Positions 47,750 through 58,191 of a DNA stretch of 64,000 bases are shown in pieces (position 1 is the first letter of the stretch; the number at the start of each line of letters is the position of its first letter). The position numbers and the translations under genes were made by a program. Source of the DNA: Isoetes taiwanensis (Eukaryota; Streptophyta; Lycopodiopsida; Isoetales; Isoetaceae); NCBI GenBank assembly GCA_021234155.1, contig JAJEKV010000039.1:1366001-1430000 (forward strand), read 5' to 3'. The notes beneath the pieces are model-generated. The model saw only the letters and a program-made list of their open reading frames with translations, was not told where the DNA came from and made no database searches.

Positions 47750-48324
47750 AAAAATACAAAAGACCATATCTATAGTGGTTTGGTGGTTAATTATGATAAT
47801 TGTTTTTGAAGGCCTTATGAGTAATCACTATAGATAGCCAAGTCCTCTTCGGCGAATATCTATGAGTAATTACCATGACAATTAACTTGGTATTGAAATT
47901 ATGATATAAACCACAACCATTTTATAACACACACCATGATAATAAAAAACTAGCATGAATAACCACCATGGCATTTAAGTTGGTATAAAAAAGCACGCCA
48001 TAAAGTACTTCAACTTTGTGACAGTAGAAAACCAATATAAACAACCATTGCCACATTAAAGTTGTGTTGAAAAACCATGTTACACAACTCTGTCAATTTA
48101 ACAAACCATGTGACATTAGAAAACCAACATGAATTACCACTGTTGGTGCTAGAAACTATGTAATAAAACAATATCGGTTTTAATAAACCACGCTATAATA
48201 AAAAAGCAACATGAAGAACCACGCTCTAATTATGAAAACCACTATGTTATGTGGTTTTCATTAGGAATGCAAATTTTGACATAAAAAACCACATCTATAG
48301 TGGTTTTCTAGTGATTTATTATAG
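47750..48324. repeat. AAACCAC/GTGGTTT word array, third patch
   Basis: At least ten copies of AACCAC or its variants lie here. They end in an inverted pair, AAACCACATCTATAGTGGTT (about 48,279-48,305), just upstream of the acceptor of the methyltransferase-like exon. The array therefore lies in the 3' end of that intron. Confidence 0.65.
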
Positions 48325-49070
48325 TGGTTAAATTTTTGGGTGTCTTGTGTTATAAGTGGGGAAATCAAGTACGAGCTACAAACTAAGGAGAAGGGCCCCT
48401 TAAATAAAAATGGATTTCCCCCGTCTATGGCTGCTTACCTCGTCGAGGCATTTGCTCCAATTGATACAACCTGCTTGGAGCTTCATGTTGGAGGTTATAT
48501 TGCTCGAGAGGCTCTTATGGGTGCAAGAAGATGTCACTGCTTTATGAGTGATGCGCAGGCCAAAGACTTTCTTGAACCATTCCTCATGCATGTGCTTGCC
48601 AAGTCTCCTAAAGGCCCTTATGGCAACCTGAAATCATCAGCAATCAAAATTCTCGTAGACTTGTCCAATTCGAAAGTGGATGTTGCTTCTAGTGAGGGAA
48701 CTAGTAATCTGCAGCCTGATAAGGAAAGCAGTAATGAACAAATAGCTGCTAAATTGGCTGCTCAAAGTACTGTGATGGCGGCGAACTTAGGGAATATTTT
48801 TGCCCACATTGCGGGTGATGCAAGCAACAATAGAGTAGATTCACAGGTTAACAATGAACTAATTGACAGGGAAACCGAAAATGAAGGCAACGAAGGCGGC
48901 TCTAGTGATTCACAAGTTTGCCAAATCAATAGTAAAATAATGTCAGTTGTGAAGGAAGCAGCGGAACTAATAGAAAATAACAATTCTATGATCCAAATGA
49001 AGAAGACTAAGATTAAGGGTGGTGAAGGGGAGAATGACGCCGATGACGGCAGCGAAACTGAAGATGATAG
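48325..49070 (+). CDS. Degenerate beta-class methyltransferase C-terminal exon, fused to FCP1 domain
   Basis: An acceptor (TTATTATAG) at 48,324 opens a frame without a stop to the donor GATAG|GTATGG at 49,070. It reads KEKGPLNKNGFPPSMAAYLV, then EAFAPIDTTCLELHVGGYIA, then REALMGARRCHCF. The order 'S/P-M...LVEAFxP...vLExxxGxxxxxxAxxxGRxC' matches the C-terminal SAM-binding motif I of N4/N6 methyltransferases (VLDPFAGSGTT.IAA..LGRRC). Here the F-x-G-x-G loop is altered to HVGGY, so SAM binding is doubtful. A long acidic and Ser-rich tail follows (SETEDD at the end). The exon splices in phase 2 to the FCP1 exon, giving S-F-H-C-I-S-K-K-V-V-V-F-D. The 5' neighbour may be the segment at 33.8-35.4 kb. 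Confidence 0.5.
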
Positions 49071-49282
49071 GTATGGCCTTGCCCACGAAATCGCGCCACG
49101 CATGATTTAATTTATATTACCTTTGAATTAAATCGCGCCAAGCGTGCTTTCATTATTTTTCGTTGTCAAACTAAATCACGCCGAGCGCGATTTGGTTATG
49201 ACTATTTCAAATCACGCTTGGGCGTTTGTATTGTTTGTGTTATCGTGATATCTTCGATTTGGATACATGTTTGATGTTTCAG
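49071..49282 (+). repeat. 212-bp intron with CACGCC-type palindromes
   Basis: The intron runs from GTATGG to GATGTTTCAG. It holds four variants of the palindrome: TCGCGCCACGCATGAT, TCGCGCCAAGCGTGC, TCACGCCGAGCGCGA and TCACGCTTGGGCGTTT. These are the same family as in the intron of ParB-like gene 1, but more diverged. Confidence 0.8.
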
Positions 49283-49920
49283 CTTCCATTGCATTTCTAA
49301 GAAGGTTGTGGTGTTCGACCTAAACGGAGTCCTTTGCAAGACTTTTCCTAAAAAATAAAGTGGCTAGAGAACGGTTTCATCGGACACCAAGAGAATCAAA
49401 CACCAAGTGGATCTATCCGCCGCCGCACTTGAAGGAGATGCTAGATGAGGCATTGGGGTTATTTCGAGTTGGTATTTGGTCATCCATGGAACTAAGGAAC
49501 ATCAAGGATACTTTGGAGGCATTGGGGAAATGCGTAGACATTGGTTGACCTTTTGGGATCGAGAACAAATGTGTGAAGTTCACTAATCCCAAGGATCCAA
49601 CAGCAAAGCCTATCTTCATCAAACACTTGAGTAACATGATGGGCCGAACTTGGTATCGAGAATAAGGATGATATAATCATAGTGGATGATGATGCTCTCA
49701 AATGCCTCTACAATCAAAAACACAGGCCCCGAATCCACCATCTTACGATCCAAAAACTTTGCGATGGATGATTTTTGGTGAAGTTTGTGTCTATTATGCA
49801 TAATCGGCTATGGGGATGACGGTGGGTGAAGTGTTAGATTCGCATTTAACTGGATAGAACGGTGACATGGAACCACACCTTGTTAAATACGTGGAAAAAC
49901 ATGGATTGATCCCTTAATGT
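49283..49920 (+). pseudogene. FCP1-type (HAD phosphatase) domain exon, frame-broken
   Basis: Spliced in frame to the methyltransferase-like exon, this exon starts KKVVVFDLNGVLCKTF. That is the FCP1/SCP-type DxDx(T/V) box with the second aspartate changed to asparagine, as in a common plant subfamily. Next come PPPHLKEMLDEALGLF, then VGIWSSMELRNIKDTLEALG, and then, after frame changes, ENKDDIIIVDDDALKCLYNQ, the third conserved motif with DD. These are the blocks of RNA polymerase II CTD phosphatase-like and TIM50-like domains. Stops near 49,355, 49,547 and 49,663 break the frame. Coding signal fades near 49,800-49,920. Confidence 0.6.
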
Positions 49921-49929
49921 TTTATTGGA

Positions 49930-51093
49930 ATATATGATATTTTTGTATGATATTTGTGCCATGTATCGATAATTTCGAGTCTGGAATTGCCTCGCAAATA
50001 ATGCAATCTGTTATTATCAAACCTACTATTATCATCTATCGAGCAAGCAATTTTGGTCTCATCTATGTTAGCAACTTGCTCTTCATTTTTGCATATTTCA
50101 ATTCGCATATGAAACGTCACACGTGAATCGCAACCTTATGTTATTTTTGAAGTAAAAAAAAAAAAAGATTAAAAAAAACAAAAACCCCCTAGAAGACAAT
50201 AGCAGGTTGGCGTGATTTTGGAGTTGACATAATCCCAATTTAATTGGATGATGGTTAAGTATTGCTACTATTTGTTTCTTGCAATAGTAATTTCATATGA
50301 CAAGTTAATTTAATTGTAATTTAATGTCCAGTGGAAGGAGTAGCAGCATTGCAAAGAGTCACTATTCTAATGTTGTATACATGGATAGCAAGATGAAATA
50401 TGAGTTAATTGACCCCTTAAACTTTCACAAGCAACGTTGTGGGCTACTCGTTTTGATGTGGAGCAGTTAAACATGGAAGTACGTCAATTAAATTGCATTC
50501 AGTTGAGGTGAAATCACGGGAAGAGGATGACAATATGCATAACATTGCCACTTTAACTAGTATACTAAGTGAGATGGTGGTGGTGGTGATGCATGCAAAT
50601 ATGCATATTAATAATACAATCTTTCTACTGATCAAACATACGCCCCTTGGGGATGAGCGAGTTAGCATAAAATATGGATTGCTTGCTCACCAACCTACAA
50701 CCAATGGTAGCTATGAAGTATTTGATTGCACTATAATGTGGGTTTCAAAATCATTTATGCAACTCACATAAAATAGATGGGCACCCAAGGAAAAACAAAA
50801 CTAGTAGATGGAAAAGGAAAAACTCCCACATAACTTAGGGAGAAAAATTTGAGAATATGATGCGGAATATTCGCCAAGATATAAACAATAGTTAGAATTA
50901 GGAAATAGTAGTTTGTTAAAGATTTTGCAGCTGAAGTATTTCAGACGCAAGTGGTAAAAAGGGCAGAAACAGAATATGATTTCGAAGTTGACAAATCAAC
51001 GATAACCAGTGTTTTAGAAGGCAAGGAAATGGTCTAAATAGACAGCGGGTGCTAGAAAATCCGAAGCTCCGAGTTCCTGAAAAATCCAACAGA
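49930..51093. other. Interval upstream of the peroxidase gene
   Basis: No gene is supported. A purine run (A-rich, 50,148-50,180) and AT-rich sequence are seen. The peroxidase promoter must lie in the last part, but I cannot point to a convincing TATA box. Confidence 0.4.
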
Positions 51094-52335
51094 ATGAGGA
51101 GCAGAGTGTTGTCTGTGATAATCCTCTTCTTCATCCTAGCAGCAGCGCGGGCGCAGTTATCGGTGGATTACTATTCAAACAGCTGCCCTAATTTGGAGAG
51201 CATTGTTGTCCAGGTCATTACTCAGAAATTCAAGGACACTAGCGTTGCAGCTGCAGGAACTCTTCGGCTCTTCTTCCATGATTGCATGGTGGAAGTAAGA
51301 CTTTAATCTTAAAGTATATGTTGTTAGTTTGTTCCTTATGTTTGTTTGGTTGTGGCACTGGCATTTATGCAGGGATGTGATGCATCTGTTCTTATTGGAA
51401 CTAGTGATCCAAATGACAAGGCTGAGAAGGACAATGATCTGAATTTGTCATTGCCTGGAGATGCCTTTGATGCAATAGCGAAGGCGAAGGCGGCGGCGGA
51501 GGAGCAGTGTCCTGGGGTTGTATCTTGTGCTGATTTGCTGGCTCTGGCCACCAGGGACTTTGTTGGTCTGGTGAGAAAGCTCTAAGCAACTGCTTTCAGC
51601 ATTGAATTGAATTGAATTGAATTGAATTGAATTGAATTGATGTCCTATCCAAGCTGCCAAGCACTTACTTTTTGATGTGTGCTTCTTTGGCAGATTGGAG
51701 GACCACATTGGGAGGTCAGAAAAGGCCGGCTCGACGGCCTCATATCAAAGGCTTCCAAAGTTGATGGCAACTTGCCAACCCCAAACATGACCGTACAACA
51801 ACTCACTACCATATTTGCTAACAAAGGCTTGAACCAGACAGACATGGTCACTCTCATTGGTAAGAAAATCCACTTTCTGACACTTCACAGCAACTTTGAG
51901 GCCAATCTGGTGCGCATTTTTGCAGGCGCGCACACCGTCGGATTCGCGCACTGCGATAAATTCATGGACAGGATCTACAATTTCCAGAACACAGGCCAGG
52001 CTGACCCAACAATGGATCCCAGTTATGCAGCCAGCTTGAGGCTGTCATGTCCCCAGGTTGACCTTGATCCAACGGTTGTGGTGTTCCTGGACCCCAACAC
52101 TACCACCAAGTTTGACAATGTCTTTTATGCTAACCTTCAAGGCCACCAAGGAACTCTCAAGTCTGATCAGATCCTTTGGGACGATCCGCAGACCCGACCG
52201 CTCGCGGATGCCTACGCCTCTAACAATGGCCAGTTCTTCTCTGCCTTTGCTGCTGCCATGGATAAGCTTGGTAGTGTTGGTGTCAAGTCTGGTTCTGATG
52301 GTAATATCAGAAAGAACTGCTTCTCCTTTAATTGA
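51094..52335 (+). CDS. Class III secretory peroxidase, four exons, intact
   Basis: Exons 51,094-51,294, 51,373-51,570, 51,694-51,859 and 51,926-52,335 join to 324 residues plus stop, the usual length. All three introns are GT-AG and lie at the classical positions of plant peroxidase genes. A signal peptide (VIILFFILAAARA) precedes QLSVDYYSNSCPN, so the enzyme enters the secretory pathway. Distal haem site: LRLFFHDCMVEGCDASVLIG. Proximal histidine: LIGAHTVGFAHCD. The eight conserved cysteines are present, ending with KNC. The reaction is H2O2-driven oxidation of phenolics in the cell wall or apoplast, in lignification, wall cross-linking or defence. The substrate of this isoform cannot be told. 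It is the only clearly intact multi-exon gene here. A copia element lies 1.3 kb downstream. Confidence 0.95.
51602..51641. repeat. (AATTG)n microsatellite in peroxidase intron 2
   Basis: About seven to eight copies of the pentamer ATTGA in tandem lie inside the 123-bp second intron. Length variation here would not affect the coding sequence. Confidence 0.95.
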
Positions 52336-53625
52336 TGCCCTTGCTTGATACTTATCTGTTTCCTCTCTTCATCTCATATAATAAGACAATCATGTTTTCG
52401 TTTGTATTATTCTATCCTTGTTTTGCCGCCTATTCTTCTCTTTTCAGTTTTGTTTGGTGATGTCAGGATGGATGTTTACAATCCATATATTCATAAATAA
52501 ACATCACATAGGTCCTAGCACTAAAAAGACAACAACACATGTGATTATGACGTCAAATTGGATCGAATCGAGGTTTTTTATTACCTCCACTAAGACCAAG
52601 TTAATTTGTTTTTAAAGAAAGGTGGGTTAGGCTGGATTCACATGCGCCATCGCAGCCCTCACCCTCACGTAAATTGTCTCAAATTGTCTCGCCATTTTAT
52701 GCCCACCATCATGGGCCATCGTCAATTCGCACAATCGAGTATAATAGGGCCCCTCTTGGACAACGGTCTCATATGAACCGGCTCGTATGCGTTGTCAATG
52801 GTGGCCTGCCATGTTATAGCCCCTCTAAGCATGAATACCAATCTCTTTTTATTATACATTACGTCAAGCCAACTAGGCTGTTAAATTGAATGTTGCCCCA
52901 CCCACAAAATTCATAACCCGATTAATGCCAAGCTTATAGTTCTGTGAGGATTTTAGATAGATAGATAGATAGATAGATAGATATTATTTTGACGTCATGC
53001 CACATCGGCAGCGTCCATGAGGACATATGACGGACCCGAGAGACTTGAACACAAGATTTCTTAATTGCTAACTCAATGGACTAACCACTAAACCGAGGGG
53101 GAAAGATGGCTTGTGTGCATTGCCTCTCATACATTTTGATCAAAACCTTGGTAGAACTTGTTTTAGATACCAATAGTGTACATTAACTACCATGGAGGAG
53201 GTGATGAAGCTAAAGAGGACTAAATAGGGATTGAAATGACATGAAAAAGATTAACTGCTTTTTTTGTCACAAACAAAAAGATGCTTTGAATAGGACAAGA
53301 AAAGGCTTGCTCCCTTTTCTTTTTCAACTAATTTAGCATGGACATTGTTCCCGTTGCCTTCTTAATTCCTAATGTCAATATACAAGAAAGATCGTATATT
53401 GTCAAGTCTCTATCAACTACATCTTTGATTTACCATAGACATGGCCCTTTGTGTATTGAGGATTATGCCCATACCCCATTTTAATTTCTATAGTCTGTGT
53501 GAATGTGTACATAAAGTGGTGGTATATCCATTACTAAAAGTTTGGGTATACGGTTGTTAATTTAAAGCACTAGCATGCATTATATTAATTGATTGCTTTT
53601 GACATTTGTCATTTTACATGCAAAT
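52336..53625. other. Peroxidase 3' flank, SINE candidate and intergenic sequence
   Basis: The 3' UTR begins at 52,336; a possible poly(A) signal is TATAATAAGA near 52,376. The rest holds the SINE candidate described separately and AT-rich sequence up to the copia LTR. The word GAACCGGCTC near 52,775 matches the hairpin arm at 40.5 kb. Confidence 0.4.
52953..53105 (-). mobile_element. Candidate tRNA-derived SINE, minus strand
   Basis: On the minus strand the head reads CTCGGTTTAGTGGTTAGTCC, an RNA polymerase III A-box-like element. About 35 bp later comes GTGTTCAAGTCTC, a B-box-like element. The element ends in a simple (ATCT)n tail, seen on the plus strand as (TAGA)n at 52,953-52,985. This is the standard layout of plant SINEs. 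No target-site duplication was confirmed and no second full copy is in the window. Confidence 0.5.
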
Positions 53626-53814
53626 TGTTCGGAATCTTCTTTCTATGGCACCTTTACCTTTTGCCATATATAGCACGTGCTCCACATATAGCACTCTTGC
53701 CTATTGTGGCACTAGTCTATTGTGGCACATATTGATGTATAAATATGTATCTCATATGAATGAAACATTGTCTTGTCTTGTGGGAAAAGTTGTGTGTGTC
53801 TCATATTTCTAACA
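53626..53814 (+). repeat. Copia 5' LTR
   Basis: 189 bp, TG...CA, with a TATA-like TGTATAAATATG near 53,730 that could drive the transcript. It is identical to the 3' LTR. Confidence 0.95.
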
Positions 53815-54512
53815 TGGTATCAGAGCTAAGCTCTTCTGTGGTTACTTTTCGCGGGCTCTCCGGGACAAAGACACTGTATGTCTTTTCTGGATCTGGCTTC
53901 CCTGTTTGGAAGCTGAAGATGGAGTTGGTGTTGGAGAGTGACAAACTTTTTGATTATGTCACGGGTAAAATCCGTGTTCCTAAACAACCATTGACTAGTG
54001 GTGGTGCTCTTGCTACCAGTGGAGCTGAATACGATACTTGGGTCAAGCTTTTAGCTGACTGGGAAGAAAAAGATAAAGCGGCACGTTCTTTGATACTTTA
54101 TGCTCTCAAAGAATCCATTCTGATGGATGTTAGGGATCTCAAAACCTCTGCTGAGGTTTGGAGTTACCTTGACAAAGTTTATGAGCAAAAGACTGTCTAT
54201 GAGATTTATAGTCTTCGCAATGATATTGCAAATCTTCGTTATAGCCTCACAGAATCTTTTGACCTTCACTTTGATAAGTTTAAAACTCTTGTAGATGGCT
54301 TGTCTATTGCTGGTGAGGTCATGCCACCTCAACAACAAATTGTTGCACTTCTAGAAACTTTGCCAGAAGAATTCAAGGTTGTTCGTACCGTTTTGCTCAA
54401 TAAAGCCAACCTCACTCTAGATCGTGTTCATATTTCATTGAAAGATGAAGCTACCAAACTTCAAAAATATTCCAAAGATCGAACGAAGCTTGACTCTTGT
54501 GGTTCGTTCTAA
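53814..54512 (+). pseudogene. Copia gag (UBN2-type capsid)
   Basis: From the ATG overlapping the PBS, the frame reads SGSGFPVWKLKMELVLES, then WEEKDKAARSLILYALKESI, then AEVWSYLDKVYEQKT and LPEEFKVVRTVLL. These are the helices of the UBN2 capsid family, which assembles the virus-like particle. The frame is lost at 54,512. The zinc knuckle (CEYCK...ECYYKK, about 54,654) lies in another frame with one residue block displaced. Confidence 0.9.
53815..53826 (+). promoter_or_regulatory. Primer-binding site for initiator tRNA-Met
   Basis: TGGTATCAGAGC directly follows the LTR. It is complementary to the 3' end of plant initiator methionine tRNA, the normal primer of copia elements. The gag ATG (53,814) overlaps the LTR-PBS junction. 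Confidence 0.95.
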
Positions 54513-54769
54513 GCGATCTCGTGATGATGATCGGGATAATTATCTTTGATGAGCATCTTTGCTGGTCGTTACGGTGTCGTGGCGTGGGCCTTGCCGTGGT
54601 GGCGTGGCTATGGTCGTGGTCCTCCTCCCAAAAGAAATCGGCTCTATTGTTTTGCGAATATTGTAAAAGTCGGCCATCCGAAGAAGAATGTTATTATAAA
54701 AAATTTGCTACTGAGCATAAACTTCTTCTTGGCATGCGAGATGAGGGACATTGTGTCCATGATGCGCTT

Positions 54770-55384
54770 GAAATGGTTAAAGCTAATGATTCTATGCTTG
54801 TGGATTCTGCTGCCACTCAACACATGACTCATCACAAGCATTGGTTGACTCAATATCGTCCTCTTCTTGCTAAGAAATTTGTCTATCTTGGTGACAATAG
54901 ACCCCTTGCTGTCAAAGGTATTGGTACTCTTCAAATTGGCACATCTTCTGGTGTACGGCTTTTGCATGGGGTTCTACATGTGCCGGACCTTTCCCACAAT
55001 CTCCTTTCTCTTGCCCGTCTTACTGATATTGGCTTCCTTGTTCAGTTTGATAACCGTGTTTGCCGTTTTGTAAAAGATGGTCTTGTTTTTGCCACTGCTT
55101 TTCGCCAAGGCAATCTTTATGCTCTTCAACTGAATGATGAGTTTGCTAATGTTGTGATATCTCGTGGTGATGATATCAGTACTTTGTGGCATCGACGCTT
55201 TGGTCATGCTAACTTTCAAGCTCTTTTGGACATGAGCTGTGATGAACTTGTGGATGGTCTCAATTTGTCTACCCATGGTGTATTTGGTGTTTGTGAGGCT
55301 TGTGCTCTTGGTAGCAAACATCGCCATCCATTCTCACGGAGATGGACATCCTACTTCGCATTTCTTAGAACTTGTACATTCTGA
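54770..55384 (+). pseudogene. Copia protease and pre-integrase zinc region
   Basis: The protease active site reads MLVDSAATQHMTHH, with D at 54,803 (DSA in place of the commoner DSG). It is followed by FVYLGDNRPLAVKGIGTL and LLHGVLHVPDLSHNLLSLAR. The HHCC zinc region follows, LWHRRFGHANFQALLD...[14 protein letters not shown], which is the N-terminal domain of integrase. The frame breaks at 55,384. Confidence 0.9.
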
Positions 55385-55965
55385 TCTTTGTGGCCCATTT
55401 TGTGTTTCCATTGGTAAAGCCCTATACTTTCTTCTTTTCATTGATGATTATACTCGCTATACCTTTGTGTACTTTCTTTCCAAAATCTGATGTCCTATCC
55501 ATCTTTTGTACCTTTAAGAAATTGGTTGAGGTTCAAAACTGGAACCATGATTCAAAGATTGCATACCGATAATGGTGGTGAGTTTAAATCTTTGGCTTTT
55601 GACAAAGTTTGTGCGAGAATCGGGTATTTTTCATGAATATACCGCGCCTTATTCTCCCAATGAGAATGGTGTTCTTTGAAAGGAAGAATCGCACAATCAT
55701 GAATCTTTGTCGTTGTATGCTTATTCATTACGGTTTGGATAAGTGTTTTTGGGCGAAAAGCATTTGCCCCTTTGTGTATGTGCAAAATCGCTTGATTATA
55801 CGCTTTGAAAGGCAAAACTCCGTTTTGAAGCTTTGGTTTGGTCGTAAACCCAATGTTGCTAATTTGCGTGTTTTTGGTTGTCTTGCTTATGTTCATATTC
55901 CAACTGAAAAAAAAAAAAGATTGATCTGTTGCTCTGAAAGCTATTTTCCTTGGATATGCTTCTAA
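55340..55965 (+). pseudogene. Copia integrase core, several frame breaks
   Basis: Pieces in different frames give [12 protein letters not shown] (first D), [20 protein letters not shown], a NGGEFKSL-type segment near 55,575 (second D region), and YSPNENGV with ERKNRTIMN (catalytic E). AKSICPFVYVQNR then follows. The D-D-E triad positions can all be seen, but at least three frameshifts separate them. Confidence 0.85.
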
Positions 55966-56396
55966 TGCTAAAGCATATCGTTTTTGGGATCCTGTTTCTC
56001 GAAAAGTTATCATTAGTCGTGATGCTACTTTTGATGAGCTTTCTATGTTACGCTTTAAACCTAATAGTCAACATGAAAGTGACATACTTGCTGAATTCCC
56101 TTTTTCAGATGATGATATTTTTACTGATGTTCCTATGCCGCTGTCTACTCCTCTCATTGCCCCTGCTATCCTTGATGAAAATATTCGATTTTTGATCTGC
56201 TTTGAAGTTCTTGATGTTCCTGAACTTGCTTATGATTTTGCTAATGATGGTGATTATGATGAGGAAGATCATGGTGGTCTTGATGAAGTTATTCATGAGG
56301 GTGCTCATGATGATGAAGTTGTTCATGAGGTTCCTCATGATGATGCTATTGTTGCACGTCGAGCTTGGAAGCCGACGCAGCGGATCTTAGATTATC

Positions 56397-57415
56397 ATTA
56401 CGCTTTGGCTATGACTGGCGATCCAATTTACATTGGCGATGATGCTCGGTTCGGATCAAAGCGAGAATCATGGAAAATGGCTATGGAGGCTGAATATGAA
56501 TCCTTGATCAATAAAGGTACATGGGAACTTGTGGAATTACCTCCAGGACGAAAGCCCATTCAATGTAAGTGGATTTTTAAGACCAAGGTTAAAGCTGATG
56601 GTTCTTTTGATAAATTCAAAGCTTCGCCTTGTTGTCAAAGGTTTTCTCACAAGTTGAAGGTGTAGATTATGAGGAAACCTTTTCTCGGTTATGCGTCTTA
56701 CACGTTTGCGAGTGTTGTTAGCCTTTCATATAAAGACAAACATGATCTTCATATACATCAAATGGATGTAAAAGGCCTTCTTGAATGGGGATTTGAGTGA
56801 AGAGATTTACATGGTACAACCTCTTTGGGTTTGTTGTAATGCGGACAAGAACACTTGGTGTGTAGATTGAGAAAAGCTCTTTATGGTTTGAAGCAAGCTT
56901 CGAGCATGGTTCATAAAGATTAACACCTTCTTGCTTTTCTCTTTGGATTCCTTCCTAGTGTGGCTGATTTGAACATTTACTTCAAGCAAGAAGGGTCCTC
57001 TTATGTTTTCATTGCTTTATACGTTGATGATACGATATTTGTTTGCAATGATTTACCATACTTACATAAAGTGAAAGCTCTATTATCTGCAGCCTTTGAG
57101 ACGGTTGACTTGGGTGAAATTCACTCATGTTTGGGTATTCAAGTGCAACGAGACCGATCAAAGGGTTTGTTACATCTTTCACAATCCACATACATTTCTA
57201 CCCTCATTGAAAAGTTTGGCCTCCTTGAAGCAAAATCTCAAAGTACTCCTCTTGTTGTTAGCTCCAGATACTCCAAACTTTCTCAAAACCAAAGTCCTAC
57301 CACTGATGAAGAAAGATTGCAAATGAAAAAATGTCCTTATGCTAGTTTGGTTGGTGCATTGATGTATTTGGCCAATGCAACTTCATACGATATTAGTTAT
57401 CTTTGCTAATACTCT
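56397..57415 (+). pseudogene. Copia reverse transcriptase
   Basis: The RT starts with the conserved YESLINKGTWELVELPPGRK and KWIFKTKVKADGSFDKFKA. After frame changes come HQMDVKG-type sequence (about 56,755), KALYGLKQA (about 56,875), and the catalytic FIALYVDDTIFVCND with YVDD at 57,020-57,031. LGIQVQRDRSKGLLHLSQST follows. Catalytic residues look intact, but frameshifts near 56,640-56,950 would stop synthesis. Confidence 0.9.
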
Positions 57416-58010
57416 TGGGCAATTCATGACTAATCTGGGACGAGGTTCATTGGATTTCTTTGCTAAAAGGGTTTTGAGATACTTGAAAGGCACTTCTACT
57501 TGTGGTTTGTTGTACACAAAGCGAGAATGATGTTGATAAATTGACTTTGCTAGGCTATCTGAGATCTTTGATTGGGGTGGTTGTCCCGACACTTTTTCGT
57601 TCTACTAGTGGAAGTTGTTTTTGTTGGGAAATCCTTAGTTTCTTGGATGAGCAAAAAGCAGCGATGTGTTTATTTCCACTCTGAAGCGGTATGTTCTTTG
57701 CATCAATTGCCGATGAGAATTGGTTTGGTTGCGACGGTTGATGGATTGTTTCCATCGGACTTCAGTGGGGCCTACTTTACTCATGTGTGATAATCAAAGT
57801 ACAATTGCATTGACAAAGGATGAGGTTTTCCATTCTAAATCTAAACATATTGAGCTACACTATCATTACATCAAATTGAAGTACGCAAAAAAGACTATTG
57901 TGCTTAAATATTGTCCAACGTCGGCCAATGGTTGCCGACATCTTCACCAAAGCATTAGGACTTGAGAAACAAGAAATGTGCAAAATGCTCTTGGAATTGT
58001 TGAATCTTTT
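57416..58010 (+). pseudogene. Copia RNase H region
   Basis: Sequence in shifting frames reads like the end of a copia polyprotein: LKGTSTCGLLY; then MCDNQSTIALTKDEVFHSKS; then KHIELHYHYIK; then KYCPTS and ADIFTKALG-like codons near 57,930-57,960. These match the RNase H fold and its C-terminal tail. At least three frame changes occur in this 600 bp. Confidence 0.8.
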
Positions 58011-58171
58011 GTTGTTACTTGAGTTGTTCTGAAAGTGCTTGGGTTTTTTCCTTTTAACCCACAAAAGGTTTTTTTGATCCAAGCACTAGATTAAAGATGC
58101 AGGGAGGGATGGTTGGAGGCATCTTTAAATATGAGATACAATTATTTTGATTCAGATTATTTTGTTCAAAA

Positions 58172-58191
58172 GGCTAAAGTTGCAGGGAGGG
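58172..58191 (+). promoter_or_regulatory. Copia polypurine tract
   Basis: GGCTAAAGTTGCAGGGAGGG lies directly before the 3' LTR; its last ten bases are nearly all purine. It is the usual primer site for plus-strand DNA synthesis. Confidence 0.75.

Larger units (their letters stand above)
41186..48324. other. Long gene-poor interval with AAACCAC-type repeats
   Basis: I find no supported gene in 7 kb. Short frames such as 42,780-43,037 and 44,843-45,121 have no homologue I can name. Three patches of alternating AAACCAC / GTGGTTT words lie at 41,765-42,050, 46,190-46,600 and 47,750-48,330. A tRNA-like B box (GGGTTCAAATCCCT) at about 45,872 might mark an old SINE. Confidence 0.4.
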
